From positions 1-64,000 of the forward strand of contig CAZVCG010000001.1 of NCBI GenBank assembly GCA_964626265.1: a stretch of 64,000 nt of DNA, given 5' to 3'. Position 1 is the stretch's first letter. Each line of letters begins with the position of its first letter. Shown here in pieces: positions 54,189 to 61,706 of the stretch. Origin of the DNA: CAZVCG01 sp964626265 (GTDB lineage: Bacteria; Pseudomonadota; Alphaproteobacteria; UBA9219). The notes under the pieces are model-generated. The model did not search any database. It was given only the letters and a program-made list of their open reading frames with translations, and was not told the DNA's origin. The translations under genes were made by a program, and so were the position numbers.

Positions 54189-55718
54189 TCACCGCGCGAA
54201 ACTGAGCCGCCGGTAACTCAGCGCCTCGGCGATGTGGACGCGGCCCACGCCGTCTTGTCCGCCCAAATCCGCCAGCGTCCGGGCCACGCGCATCACGCGG
54301 TGATAGCCCCGCGCCGACAGCTTCAGTTGCTCGCTCGCTTGCATCAAAAGGTTTCGCGCGTCGTTGTCCATCGCGGCGACGTGTTCCAGCAATTCGCCGT
54401 CCGCCTCCGCGTTTGTTCTTATCGGTTTGGCGTTGCCGTTCGCCAGACGCGCGTAACGTTCGGTTTGAACGTTCCGCGCCCGCGCGATCCGCGCGGCGAC
54501 GGCGGCGCTATCTTCGCCTGGCGGCGGCAGGCTTAAATCGGTGGGCGACACGGCGGGCACATCCACGTGCAGATCGATGCGATCAAATAGTGGGCCGGAG
54601 ATTTTCGACTGATAATCCATCGCGCATTTCGGCGCGCGCCCGCACGCCAACGCAGGATCGCCTATGTGCCCGCAGCGGCACGGGTTCATCGCCGCGATAA
54701 GCTGCACGCGCGCAGGATACGTCACGTGATGATTGGCGCGTGCGACGACGGCGCGTCCCGTCTCCAGGGGCTGGCGCAACGCCTCAAGCGTTTGCCTTTG
54801 GAACTCCGGCAATTCGTCGAGGAACAAAACGCCGTTGTGCGCGAGCGAGATTTCCCCCGGCTTGGCGCGCATTCCGCCGCCGATGAGCGCGGGCAGCGTC
54901 GCCGAATGGTGCGGATCGCGGAACGGGCGGCGGCGCAACAATTTACCATCCTCCAGCAACCCTGCCAGCGAATGGATCATCGACACGTCCAACGCCTCGT
55001 CGGGCGCGAGCGGCGGGAGCAATCCCGGCAAGCGCGAGGCCAACATGCTTTTGCCCGCGCCGGGCGGCCCGATCATTAGCAAGTTGTGCCCGCCTGCCGC
55101 CGCGACTTCCAAGGCGCGTTTGGCGGTTTCCTGTCCCTTGATGTCGCGCAAATCGGGCGCGGGGCCGTCTTCCTCGCGGATGCGCGGTTCGGGGCGTTGC
55201 AACACTTGCGTGCCCTTAAAGTGATTGATGAGCGCGAGCAGGGAAGGTGCCGCGACGACATTCAAATCCGAACTCGCCCACACGGCCTCGCCGCCGTTTT
55301 TCGCGGGACAGATCAAACCGCGGTTGTTCGCGTTGGCCGTGACGGCGGCAGGCAGCACGCCCGCCACAGGCGTCAGCGCGCCGTCGAGCGCAAGTTCGCC
55401 GAGCGCCGTGTATTGATGGATTTCCTCTTTGGGCAAAACGCCCATGCCCGCGAGCATGGCCAGCGCGATCGGCAAATCGAAATGGCTGCCTTCTTTCAGA
55501 ACATCGGCGGGGGCGAGGTTCACAGTAATGCGCTTGGCGGGCATGGCGATGCCCAGAGCGTGCAGCGCGGCGCGCACGCGCTCGCGGCTTTCGGCCACGG
55601 CCTTATCAGGCAAACCGACGATGTTGAAAACCACAAGACCTGCGGAAATCTGTACCTGCACATCGATATCGAGCACGTTCGTGCCTTCAAACGCGACGGT
55701 GGCGATGCGGGAGATCAA
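54189..55718 (-). CDS. comM: ComM/YifB-family AAA+ (Mg-chelatase-like) ATPase
   Basis: A 509-residue hexameric helicase that promotes branch migration during natural transformation in other bacteria. The N-terminal Lon-like domain (about 20-170, GLPDKAVAESRERVRAAL) is followed by Walker A GPPGAGKSMLAS, Walker B GVLFLDELPEF and the Mg-chelatase C domain with CGHIGDPALACGR cysteines. A TTG start at 55718 with AAGGG upstream gives the family N-terminus; a longer frame to 55787 is less likely. Repeats flank both ends. Confidence 0.9.
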   Translation of the reverse strand: MISRIATVAFEGTNVLDIDVQVQISAGLVVFNIVGLPDKAVAESRERVRAALHALGIAMPAKRITVNLAPADVLKEGSHFDLPIALAMLAGMGVLPKEEIHQYTALGELALDGALTPVAGVLPAAVTANANNRGLICPAKNGGEAVWASSDLNVVAAPSLLALINHFKGTQVLQRPEPRIREEDGPAPDLRDIKGQETAKRALEVAAAGGHNLLMIGPPGAGKSMLASRLPGLLPPLAPDEALDVSMIHSLAGLLEDGKLLRRRPFRDPHHSATLPALIGGGMRAKPGEISLAHNGVLFLDELPEFQRQTLEALRQPLETGRAVVARANHHVTYPARVQLIAAMNPCRCGHIGDPALACGRAPKCAMDYQSKISGPLFDRIDLHVDVPAVSPTDLSLPPPGEDSAAVAARIARARNVQTERYARLANGNAKPIRTNAEADGELLEHVAAMDNDARNLLMQASEQLKLSARGYHRVMRVARTLADLGGQDGVGRVHIAEALSYRRLSFAR

Positions 55719-55811
55719 GCGCGAAGCCCTTGTAAAACAGGTGAAAAATCGTGCTAGTTGGGTAGCATCCTGCTGCGATGAGGGCAAGGCTTCGTTTCGA
55801 GGCTGCTAAGA

Positions 55812-55949
55812 ACCTCTCCCCTTGAGGGAGAGGAAGCAAAATCTTGGCGTTACATCGTAACGCCTTAGATTTTGCAGGTGAGGGGTCGTGTATTTCTGAC
55901 CCTTCCCCGAGTTCGCTGCGCTCACTCGACCCTCCCGCAAGGGGAGGGT
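55812..55949. repeat. composite palindromic repeat upstream of comM
   Basis: CCTCTCCCCTTGAGGGAGAGG is followed by the stem GCAAAATCTTGGCGTTAC (55836-55853), loop ATC and its partner to 55875. A GAGTTCGCTGCGCTCACTCG hairpin and a CCCTCCCGCAAGGGGAGGG hairpin follow. This is the same order of modules as inside pepN. Confidence 0.88.
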
Positions 55950-56284
55950 GATTTGATTTGTGTGTTACGTAAATGGGTCAAGACGTTTCGTCAGTGAGGG
56001 CATCCAATAATCTCGAAAAGCGAGCAAATGGAAACTTACGAACAGCATGAAGCGGAAGCTTAAATTCTCTTAGAACCACCACAAATCATAGAAAATTCGT
56101 GTTCTGACAATTAACTGTCCTGCAATTTCAATCCGTTTAACAAGTGGGAGTGGTTTCGCCATGGCAATAGCATTATTATCATAGTTGCGTCCTCGGCAAC
56201 AATATATGGATTGAGTGAATCGATAAATAGGGCTATCATACAATTCACAGCTAATTCGCACATATAAACCGAAGACAAAAGGCC
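55950..56284. other. non-coding stretch before the YefM-type antitoxin gene
   Basis: No credible gene. The bases turn AT-rich after about 56030. Presumably it holds the promoter of the antitoxin operon, but I cannot point to clear -35/-10 boxes. Confidence 0.35.
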
Positions 56285-56593
56285 ATGATCAACACGCAAG
56301 ATATCCACTCGCTCACCGACTTCGCCCGCAATACGCGCGAATATGCCAAGCGTCTGAAAAGATCGAAACGTCCCGTTGTGCTAACCGTCAACGGTCGTGC
56401 CGAGTTTGTCGTTCAGGATGCGGCTGCCTACCAACAACTGCTCGATATGGCGGCTCACGCTGATGAAGTGCTCAAACTCAATAGAAGCTTTGATGACGCT
56501 GAAGCTGGTAGTGTGCATGATTTTGAAACGACCGCGACTAAACTTAAAGCCAAACATTTCGGTAAGTCCACGAAAGCTGTGAAAAAGAACTGA
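56285..56593 (+). CDS. Phd/YefM-family antitoxin
   Basis: A 102-residue antitoxin. The N-terminal DNA-binding part (DIHSLTDFARNTREYAKRLK, then VLTVNGRAEFVVQDAAAYQQLL) is the YefM fold. The C-terminal tail is charged. The start of the partner toxin gene lies 3 nt after its stop. The toxin is broken, so this antitoxin may now be orphaned or may counter homologous toxins elsewhere. Confidence 0.88.
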   Translation: MINTQDIHSLTDFARNTREYAKRLKRSKRPVVLTVNGRAEFVVQDAAAYQQLLDMAAHADEVLKLNRSFDDAEAGSVHDFETTATKLKAKHFGKSTKAVKKN

Positions 56594-56596
56594 TCC

Positions 56597-56896
56597 ATGC
56601 GTATCGCCATTGTTCTCACGGATCAGGAGCGAACCGATCTCGCCGATATCATGGACCATATTGCGCTCGATGTTCCACTACGCGCCGAAAAGCATGTTGA
56701 TGCCTTGTTAAATAAAATACGCTCATTGAAACGTATGCCCAAACGCTGCCCCCTCGCGCCGTAAACCGGAAGGCGCGGATATGAAATCCGGCATCTCATT
56801 TATGGTTCGTATCGTGTCCTGTTCACGCTGGACTCGGACCATGTATTAATTCTTCGGGTCATCCACGGCGCAAGGATGCTTGATCCCGATGCCTAG
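56597..56896 (+). pseudogene. RelE/ParE-family toxin with premature stop codon
   Basis: The frame encodes 99 codons. A TAA at 56762-56764 (codon 56) interrupts it, and the same frame continues to the TAG at 56894-56896. The first part ends PKRCPLAP and the second reads GYEIRHLIYGSYRVLFTLDS and then VLILRVIHGAR, both typical of this toxin family. At the stop the family usually has Glu (APE), and GAA to TAA is a single substitution. The product would lack the catalytic C-terminal half. Confidence 0.88.
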
Positions 56897-57046
56897 CGCT
56901 TGCGCATGTTCCGTCATTTACACTGTCCTGCTCAGAAACAAAATTAACCAACCTCCATACCTCGCGAATGGTCATGCGTAACCACGGCGTACATATGGTG
57001 GGTGTTTTTCCAGCCAGTAACGGTCAGGGTAATAAATCGGCGGCGT

Positions 57047-58057
57047 TTAGCGCTTTTGATCGCTGGAGCGGTCAAGAACCAGCGCCTTTTTATAAACATC
57101 GCCTTTTTTCGCGCCTGTCGCCTCGGCCACGGCACTCACGGCATCCCGTACGCTCATAGTTTTCAGCGCCTTGCGCAACAAGCCGTCGATGTCCGCCTCG
57201 CCAACTGCCGCTTCCTCTGGCGGCCCAACCACAATCACGATCTCGCCTTTCGGCGTGGCTTCGTCGCGGTACTGCGCGGCGAGTACCGCCAATGTTCCTT
57301 CGCGGATTTCTTCGAACAGCTTCGTCAGTTCCCGCGCCACGGCGGCCTTCCGCGCGCCTCCCAGAACTTTTGCCATGTCGCCGAGCGTCGCCTCCAAACG
57401 TGCGGGAGCCTCATAGAAAACCAACGTAGAGGGCAAGGCGGCCAACTCTTTCAATGCCTTTTGCCGTGCGGTCGATTTGTTTGGCAAAAATCCGGCGAAC
57501 ATGAATTTATCCGTCGGCAAACCCGCTGCGCATAATGCCGTCAGCAATGCGCTTGCGCCCGGCAAGGCGATTACGTCATATCCCGCCGCGCGGCAGGCCC
57601 GCACCAATTTATAACCCGGATCGGAGATGAGCGGCGTGCCTGCGTCGCTCACCAAGGCCACAGCTTCACCAGCCGCCAGACGTTTCAGGATTTCAGTCCG
57701 CCGTTCGTCGGCGTTGTGGTCGTGATACGCCAGCAGAGGCTTCTTGATTCCGAAGCGGTGGAGCAACGCGCCCGTGATGCGCGTATCCTCGCACGCCACC
57801 ACGTCCGCCGTGGCCAGCGTGTGTAGCGCGCGCAACGTGATGTCGCCCAAATTGCCGATGGGCGTGGCGACGACATAAAGTCCTGAGTCTAATGAAGACC
57901 GGGATCCCTGCATTCGCGGGGACAGGGGTTTTCTAAGCTCGTTATTCTCGCTAAGAAAACCCTCTGGTTTACTTGTCGCTTCATCCCCGCTAGCTTTAAG
58001 AACGCGCTGGGCCCACAGGGAGTAATCGGTCGATGATTTCTTTTTCTTCTCGGACAT
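57047..58057 (-). CDS. rsmI: 16S rRNA 2'-O-ribose C1402 methyltransferase
   Basis: A 336-residue SAM enzyme that modifies 16S rRNA. It shows GLYVVATPIGNLGDITLRAL, ACEDTR, SDAGTPLISDPGYKLV, GASALLTALCAAGLP and the late FYEAPARLEATL. About 54 residues precede the family core. The second half of them (KPEGFLSENNELRKPLSP ... SRSSLDS) is encoded by a repeat-like stretch. The start codon lies 25 nt inside the divergent lppC gene, so the two genes overlap at their 5' ends; a later start would avoid this but would cut the basic KKKKSSTDYSLWAQRVL segment. Confidence 0.93.
   Translation of the reverse strand: MSEKKKKSSTDYSLWAQRVLKASGDEATSKPEGFLSENNELRKPLSPRMQGSRSSLDSGLYVVATPIGNLGDITLRALHTLATADVVACEDTRITGALLHRFGIKKPLLAYHDHNADERRTEILKRLAAGEAVALVSDAGTPLISDPGYKLVRACRAAGYDVIALPGASALLTALCAAGLPTDKFMFAGFLPNKSTARQKALKELAALPSTLVFYEAPARLEATLGDMAKVLGGARKAAVARELTKLFEEIREGTLAVLAAQYRDEATPKGEIVIVVGPPEEAAVGEADIDGLLRKALKTMSVRDAVSAVAEATGAKKGDVYKKALVLDRSSDQKR
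57896..57990. repeat. repeat-like insertion in the 5' part of rsmI
   Basis: GGGATCCCTGCATTCGCGGG resembles an edge of the sufD repeat. The imperfect stem GGTTTTCTAAGC / GCTAAGAAAACC follows around an 11-nt loop. The translation (PRMQGSRSSLDSG) has the flavour of other repeats of this class. The boundaries are approximate. Confidence 0.55.
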
Positions 58058-59340
58058 TTTTGCCGTTTTTCGCAATTTTGTTGGTCTTGGGGCTTTCCTC
58101 ATGTTCCACGGGCTGGAAAAGTCTTGATAATTTAACAGGCGCGGCGCCACAACCGTCGTCGCCTCAGGTTCAGGCAGCTTTGCCGAAAAAGCAAGTCCGG
58201 GGTGATAATGGCGCGCCGATTTACCAGCCTTCGCCTTACGCGCCGCCGAACCGCAATCCCGCGCCGCCTTTAACGACGTATGGCGGGCCGGAGTCACGCG
58301 TAGCCATGGCGGCGCCTCTTCCTCCTGCGCCCGCCAAGCCCGGCAAGGTTCAAGTCGCTCTGTTGCTGCCGTTGTCGGGGAAAGACGCGCCGCTTGGCCA
58401 AGCGATGCTTAACGCCGCGCAAATGGCCGTGTTCGACATAGCTCCTCAGAATTTCGAACTTATGCCACGCGACACGGCGAAAGCCGAAGGCGCGGCGCAA
58501 GCTGCGCGCGATGCGACGGCAAGCGGGGCGGAACTTCTCATCGGGCCTCTTTTTGCGCGCGAGGTGGCTGCGGTGAAACCTGTCGCCGAGTCCGCGAACA
58601 TCAATGTGCTTGCGCTATCGACGGACGCATCGCTTGCGGAATCCGGCGTTTACGTGATGGGTTTCGCACCCGCTCCGCAGGTTGAGCGCGTCGTATCCTA
58701 TGCAGCCTCGCACGGGGCGCACCGCTTCGCCGCGCTTATTCCGGCCACCGCTTACGGCAAGCTCGTGCGCAAGGCGTTTGAGGAATCCGTGCAGCGACAT
58801 GGCGGCGCGATCGTCGCTATAGACGCTCCCGCGAACGTGAAAGCCGTCGCCGACAGGCGAGACCAAATCGACGCGATATTCCTTCCGTTGGGGGGCGAAG
58901 AACTGAAACAAGCCGCTGCACAACTGGCGTCCGGAGGCGTCGACAAAAACAAAGTGCGTCTACTCGGCACGGGCCTATGGGACGAACCCGGCTTGGGAAG
59001 CCGTGCGGAGTTTCTCGTCGGCGGGTGGTACGCGGCGGCCGAGCCTGACGCGAGGGAAGATTTCGTGAAAAAGTACAAAGCCACCTATGGCAAGGAGCCG
59101 CCGCGTCTGGCGACATTAACCTATGACGCGACGGCCCTGGCAGCCGTCATCGCGGCGCGAGATGGCCGTTTTGATCGCGGCTCGCTGACAAATCCCAACG
59201 GTTTTGCGGGTCTGGACGGCATCTTCCGCCTTACTTCGGACGGCTTGGCCGAAAGGGGGCTGGCTATCAATGAAATCACCTCGTCGGGAAGCCGGGTCAT
59301 CGACCCAAGCCCCTCAACGTTCGTCACGGCAGGCCGCTGA
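58033..59340 (+). CDS. LppC-family lipoprotein, penicillin-binding-protein activator (LpoA-like)
   Basis: A 435-residue lipoprotein. The signal FLPFFAILLVLGLSSC ends in a lipobox cysteine near residue 24. A proline-rich linker is followed by a type 1 periplasmic-binding fold (VALLLPLSGKDAPLGQAML, then LIGPLFAREVAAV and TLTYDATALAAVI). LpoA-type proteins stimulate peptidoglycan synthases. The gene diverges from rsmI with overlapping 5' ends, so its promoter must lie within rsmI coding sequence. Confidence 0.88.
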   Translation: MISFSSRTFLPFFAILLVLGLSSCSTGWKSLDNLTGAAPQPSSPQVQAALPKKQVRGDNGAPIYQPSPYAPPNRNPAPPLTTYGGPESRVAMAAPLPPAPAKPGKVQVALLLPLSGKDAPLGQAMLNAAQMAVFDIAPQNFELMPRDTAKAEGAAQAARDATASGAELLIGPLFAREVAAVKPVAESANINVLALSTDASLAESGVYVMGFAPAPQVERVVSYAASHGAHRFAALIPATAYGKLVRKAFEESVQRHGGAIVAIDAPANVKAVADRRDQIDAIFLPLGGEELKQAAAQLASGGVDKNKVRLLGTGLWDEPGLGSRAEFLVGGWYAAAEPDAREDFVKKYKATYGKEPPRLATLTYDATALAAVIAARDGRFDRGSLTNPNGFAGLDGIFRLTSDGLAERGLAINEITSSGSRVIDPSPSTFVTAGR

Positions 59341-59591
59341 GAGGCAAAACCAAAAAAATAATAGTTACAATTGTTTGCAACTAATAGCTTTGAGGGAGCT
59401 TTCGGCTTGCGCCGAGCTGCATGGTTCGCATATCGTATTGATACTTATGAACTAATCGAAAGGCGGCAATATATTTAAAATTTATGGCGAATTGTCCAAA
59501 ACACCAATGGTTACAATAGGTTAGTCAATTTTATTTATGAGCCGTTAACCGCTTCCGCTTATCCTGAACTTATAAAGAGCGGAGGCATTTT

Positions 59592-59882
59592 ATGGTTGTA
59601 TTGGCGTCATTATTGGCCGGAGCAAAACAGGGTTTAGTCATGGCCGTTATGCATGGCCCTGAAATTTTGGAAGCCTTAGAAAGCCCGGTTGCCGCGCCAA
59701 GCCAGCCCAGCCGCGCTGTGAAAGGCCCTCAAGCTTATAGGACTCTGAATTCCACGCATCAGCGCTTGATATACGGTCCGAACCGTAATCGCTACGCAGC
59801 CCTTCAACATCAAATGATGCCTTTAATCCCCGCGCCGGCCCGCCATGCCCGCAAGCAAAAACTCTTGGAATTGGCAGCCTGA
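59592..59882 (+). CDS. small hypothetical protein
   Basis: A 96-residue basic protein, not recognised. A hydrophobic start (MVVLASLLAGAKQGLVMAVM) is followed by a hydrophilic body (YGPNRNRYAALQHQMMPL). GGAGG lies 7 nt before the ATG, which supports translation. The flanking DNA is AT-rich. No partner is obvious. Confidence 0.5.
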   Translation: MVVLASLLAGAKQGLVMAVMHGPEILEALESPVAAPSQPSRAVKGPQAYRTLNSTHQRLIYGPNRNRYAALQHQMMPLIPAPARHARKQKLLELAA

Positions 59883-59948
59883 CAGCCCAAATATAGAGTT
59901 CTAGACTCTGCGGCGGCAGGCTGCTAAACACGCCGTCTGCACGGGAAA

Positions 59949-59993
59949 GGGCGATTAGCTCAGTTGGTAGAGCAGCTGACTCTTAATCAGCGG
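59949..59993 (+). tRNA. partial tRNA-Lys: 5' half only, intron-free anticodon arm
   Basis: GGGCGATTAGCTCAGTTGG begins a sequence identical to tRNA-Lys(CUU) through the D arm and the whole anticodon arm (loop CTCTTAA, no intron), as far as CGG. It then departs into unrelated sequence, with no T arm or 3' acceptor strand. It cannot fold as a tRNA. It is most likely a recombination-junction fragment or contig-end artefact. Confidence 0.8.
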
Positions 59994-60148
59994 ATCTAAA
60001 TGCCCAAAGCAGGAAGTTGGTCAAAATGTCTTGTTAAAACAAACGGATAAATTGGCTAAAATCAAAAGACGCTGGCAAAAATTTAAATGTCAACGTCCTG
60101 TCAACAAAACGACCGATTGCCTTTTTTGGAGCAGTTGGGCTAAGTAAG

Positions 60149-60160
60149 NNNNNNNNNNNN
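60149..60160. other. assembly gap (12 N) between the two tRNA-Lys copies
   Basis: A run of twelve N bases. The right contig begins at the fourth base of the tRNA, so GGG is lost in the gap. The same tRNA half lies 170 bases to the left, so the true gap length is unknown. Confidence 0.97.
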
Positions 60161-60465
60161 CGATTAGCTCAGTTGGTAGAGCAGCTGACTCTTTATTGAT
60201 GGGAGCCCGCTTTGGAAACGAGGCGGTGAACAGGCATCAAATTCGGTGAACGCGTCCACGGTATAAAATCGCGGTGACGCCAATACCGAGCCAAGCCCCA
60301 GCAGAAACGCGGGGGAAGGTGTAGAGACTAGACGGTGCCCACCTAAGCGCGAAAGCGTAAGGCGAAGATATAGTCCAGACCACGAACCGGCTTAAAGCTG
60401 GGCGGCGAAAGCCGAAGGGGTAGGTAATCAGCGGGTCGTGGGTTCGAGCCCCCCATCGCCCACCA
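60161..60465 (+). tRNA. tRNA-Lys(CUU) interrupted by a group I intron
   Basis: Exon 1 (60161-60192) and exon 2 (60425-60465) join to give GCTGA-CTCTTAA-TCAGC as anticodon arm, anticodon CUU. A good T arm (GTGGGTTCGAGCCCCCC region), an acceptor partner ATCGCCC, discriminator A and an encoded CCA (60463-60465) follow. The first three bases are in the assembly gap. Without splicing the tRNA would be non-functional. Confidence 0.92.
60193..60424 (+). ncRNA. self-splicing group I intron in the anticodon of tRNA-Lys
   Basis: A 232-nt insertion with no ORF. The guide GGGAG (60201-60205) pairs with exon CTCT(T), leaving a U-G pair at the 5' splice site. The last base is G424, as group I introns require. 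The core has CAAATTCGGTGAA, ATACCGAGCCAAGC, GGTGTAGAGACTAGACGG and GATATAGTCC (P7 pairing), and GAAA tetraloop hairpins close P8 and P9. This closely resembles the Azoarcus tRNA-Ile and Agrobacterium tRNA-Arg introns (subgroup IC3). The T at 60193 is ambiguous, and the terminal-G rule fixes the ends. The intron splits the anticodon between bases 35 and 36. Confidence 0.92.
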
Positions 60466-60586
60466 TTTCTTTCCAAATTTCGCATTTTCCTGAAAGTAAT
60501 TATTTATTTGCACGATATGCCGTGAACAGTTATATTTATTGTATGACATTAACTTTTTTGCAGGTTTCAGGGCCTAGAGTTGCATA

Positions 60587-61036
60587 ATGACAAAAAAAGT
60601 CGAAAATCCGCGTTTCCCAAACAACATTCGAGCCGTCCGCGAAAAAGTCGGACTCAAGCTCAATCGCCTTGCCGAGCAAATTGGCATGACGCCCGGTAAT
60701 CTGAGCAGAATAGAACGCGGCGATGTGAATGTTACCAGCGACGTGCTGCAGCGAATCAGCAAGGCATTAGAGGTAGCGCCGGGTGTGTTGTTGGATAGTG
60801 CTGATCAACATAAACTGACTGAAATCAAAACGACAGTTGATAGTAAGTTGCTGGAAGATTGCGTCGCTATGATCATGGATGTTAGTGAGGAACTGAAGAT
60901 CACACCGTCTCCGCAAGAGGTGGCTCAATGGTCCAGTTATCTTTACGCTGAAGCGAATTCCTCAAAAAAGAACGTTGGTTCATTGCGCGAAGCCCTTGCG
61001 GGTGTCATTAAATTCAGCGTCCAAAAACGCGCGTAA
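60587..61036 (+). CDS. XRE-family transcriptional regulator
   Basis: A 149-residue protein with an N-terminal helix-turn-helix (NIRAVREKVGLKLNRLAEQI, then MTPGNLSRIERG, about 12-65) and a C-terminal helical region with no known domain. Such regulators are common in prophages and islands. Its 3' end overlaps the convergent small gene by 23 nt. The low GC fits accessory DNA. Confidence 0.8.
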   Translation: MTKKVENPRFPNNIRAVREKVGLKLNRLAEQIGMTPGNLSRIERGDVNVTSDVLQRISKALEVAPGVLLDSADQHKLTEIKTTVDSKLLEDCVAMIMDVSEELKITPSPQEVAQWSSYLYAEANSSKKNVGSLREALAGVIKFSVQKRA

Positions 61037-61319
61037 GCATGCTCTGCGTATTTTCCGCTTTGGAAAAAGTCATGCCATGACACGCTGGATCATAAGCTAC
61101 TGTGATTCCCTCGCCACGATAATTCAGTTTACCTTCGGCATCCATATAGAGCGTGGTTGCTGCGCCTGCCGCTGCTGTCATGATCATAGCAATAACTGCG
61201 AGTAGAATTTTTTCCCGCTTATCCTTGCGCCGCTTCTCTTGAAGACGAAGGTGGATCACCTGCGCCAGATCATAAACGCGACCCATTTCGATTTCGTCCT
61301 CTTTCATAACGTACCCCAT
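61014..61319 (-). CDS. small single-pass membrane protein, unknown
   Basis: A 101-residue protein (or 97 from a second ATG). A basic, helical N-terminus (HLRLQEKRRKDKREK) precedes one membrane helix (ILLAVIAMIMTAAAGAATTL) and a short outer domain (YMDAEGKLNYRGEG). It is not recognised. It is coupled to the upstream gene by a TAATG overlap. Confidence 0.5.
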   Translation of the reverse strand: MGYVMKEDEIEMGRVYDLAQVIHLRLQEKRRKDKREKILLAVIAMIMTAAAGAATTLYMDAEGKLNYRGEGITVAYDPACHGMTFSKAENTQSMLTRVFGR

Positions 61320-61513
61320 TAATTGATAGCAGCCGAGGCGGTCGGCAAGCTGGGTTCTGACATCAAGGCCAAGGCCACTTGAAGGCGGGAATTGGGATCA
61401 ACGCAAGCAAGTGCGGTCGAGTTCAATTTAACATGTTTTTCGATTTCCATGAGCAAAGAGTGAGCGACGATTTCGCCAAACCTTTGTTCTAACTCACAAA
61501 ATTGCAGTTGCAT
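61319..61513 (-). CDS. small hypothetical protein
   Basis: A 64-residue protein (FCELEQRFGEIVAHSLLMEI, then ALACVDPNSRLQVALALMSE), not recognised. It precedes the membrane protein gene with a 1-nt stop/start overlap, so the pair is an operon. Confidence 0.45.
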   Translation of the reverse strand: MQLQFCELEQRFGEIVAHSLLMEIEKHVKLNSTALACVDPNSRLQVALALMSEPSLPTASAAIN

Positions 61514-61608
61514 TGGGAAACCCCTTAAAAATAATTTCGAACCATGTAGTGACCTTACACGAAAGAAATACTTTCAGGAAGCGAAATTCATGGTTAATGG
61601 TGATTTTT

Positions 61609-61676
61609 TAACACAATTATGGTATTGTGTTATGACACATATGGTGGTATAAAGAACCATCATTACCAATAATGGT
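61609..61676 (+). promoter_or_regulatory. two palindromic operators and promoter before the XRE-EgtD-ligase operon
   Basis: TAACACAAT (61609-61617) and ATTGTGTTA (61624-61632) form a perfect 9-bp inverted repeat with a 6-nt spacer. A second palindrome, ACCATCATT-acc-AATAATGGT, spans 61656-61676. A possible -35 TTGTGT (61626-61631) and -10 TATAAA (61648-61653), 16 nt apart, lie between and within them. This suits repression by the XRE protein encoded 30 nt downstream. Confidence 0.6.
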
Positions 61677-61706
61677 TAGATTCTTACCGAGAAAGGGTAG
61701 CCGCGA

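Noticed and set aside
60237..60485. Minus-strand frames over the tRNA intron
   Set aside because: The region is explained by a structured RNA, and the frames have no start signals or homology-like features; they are not a homing endonuclease.
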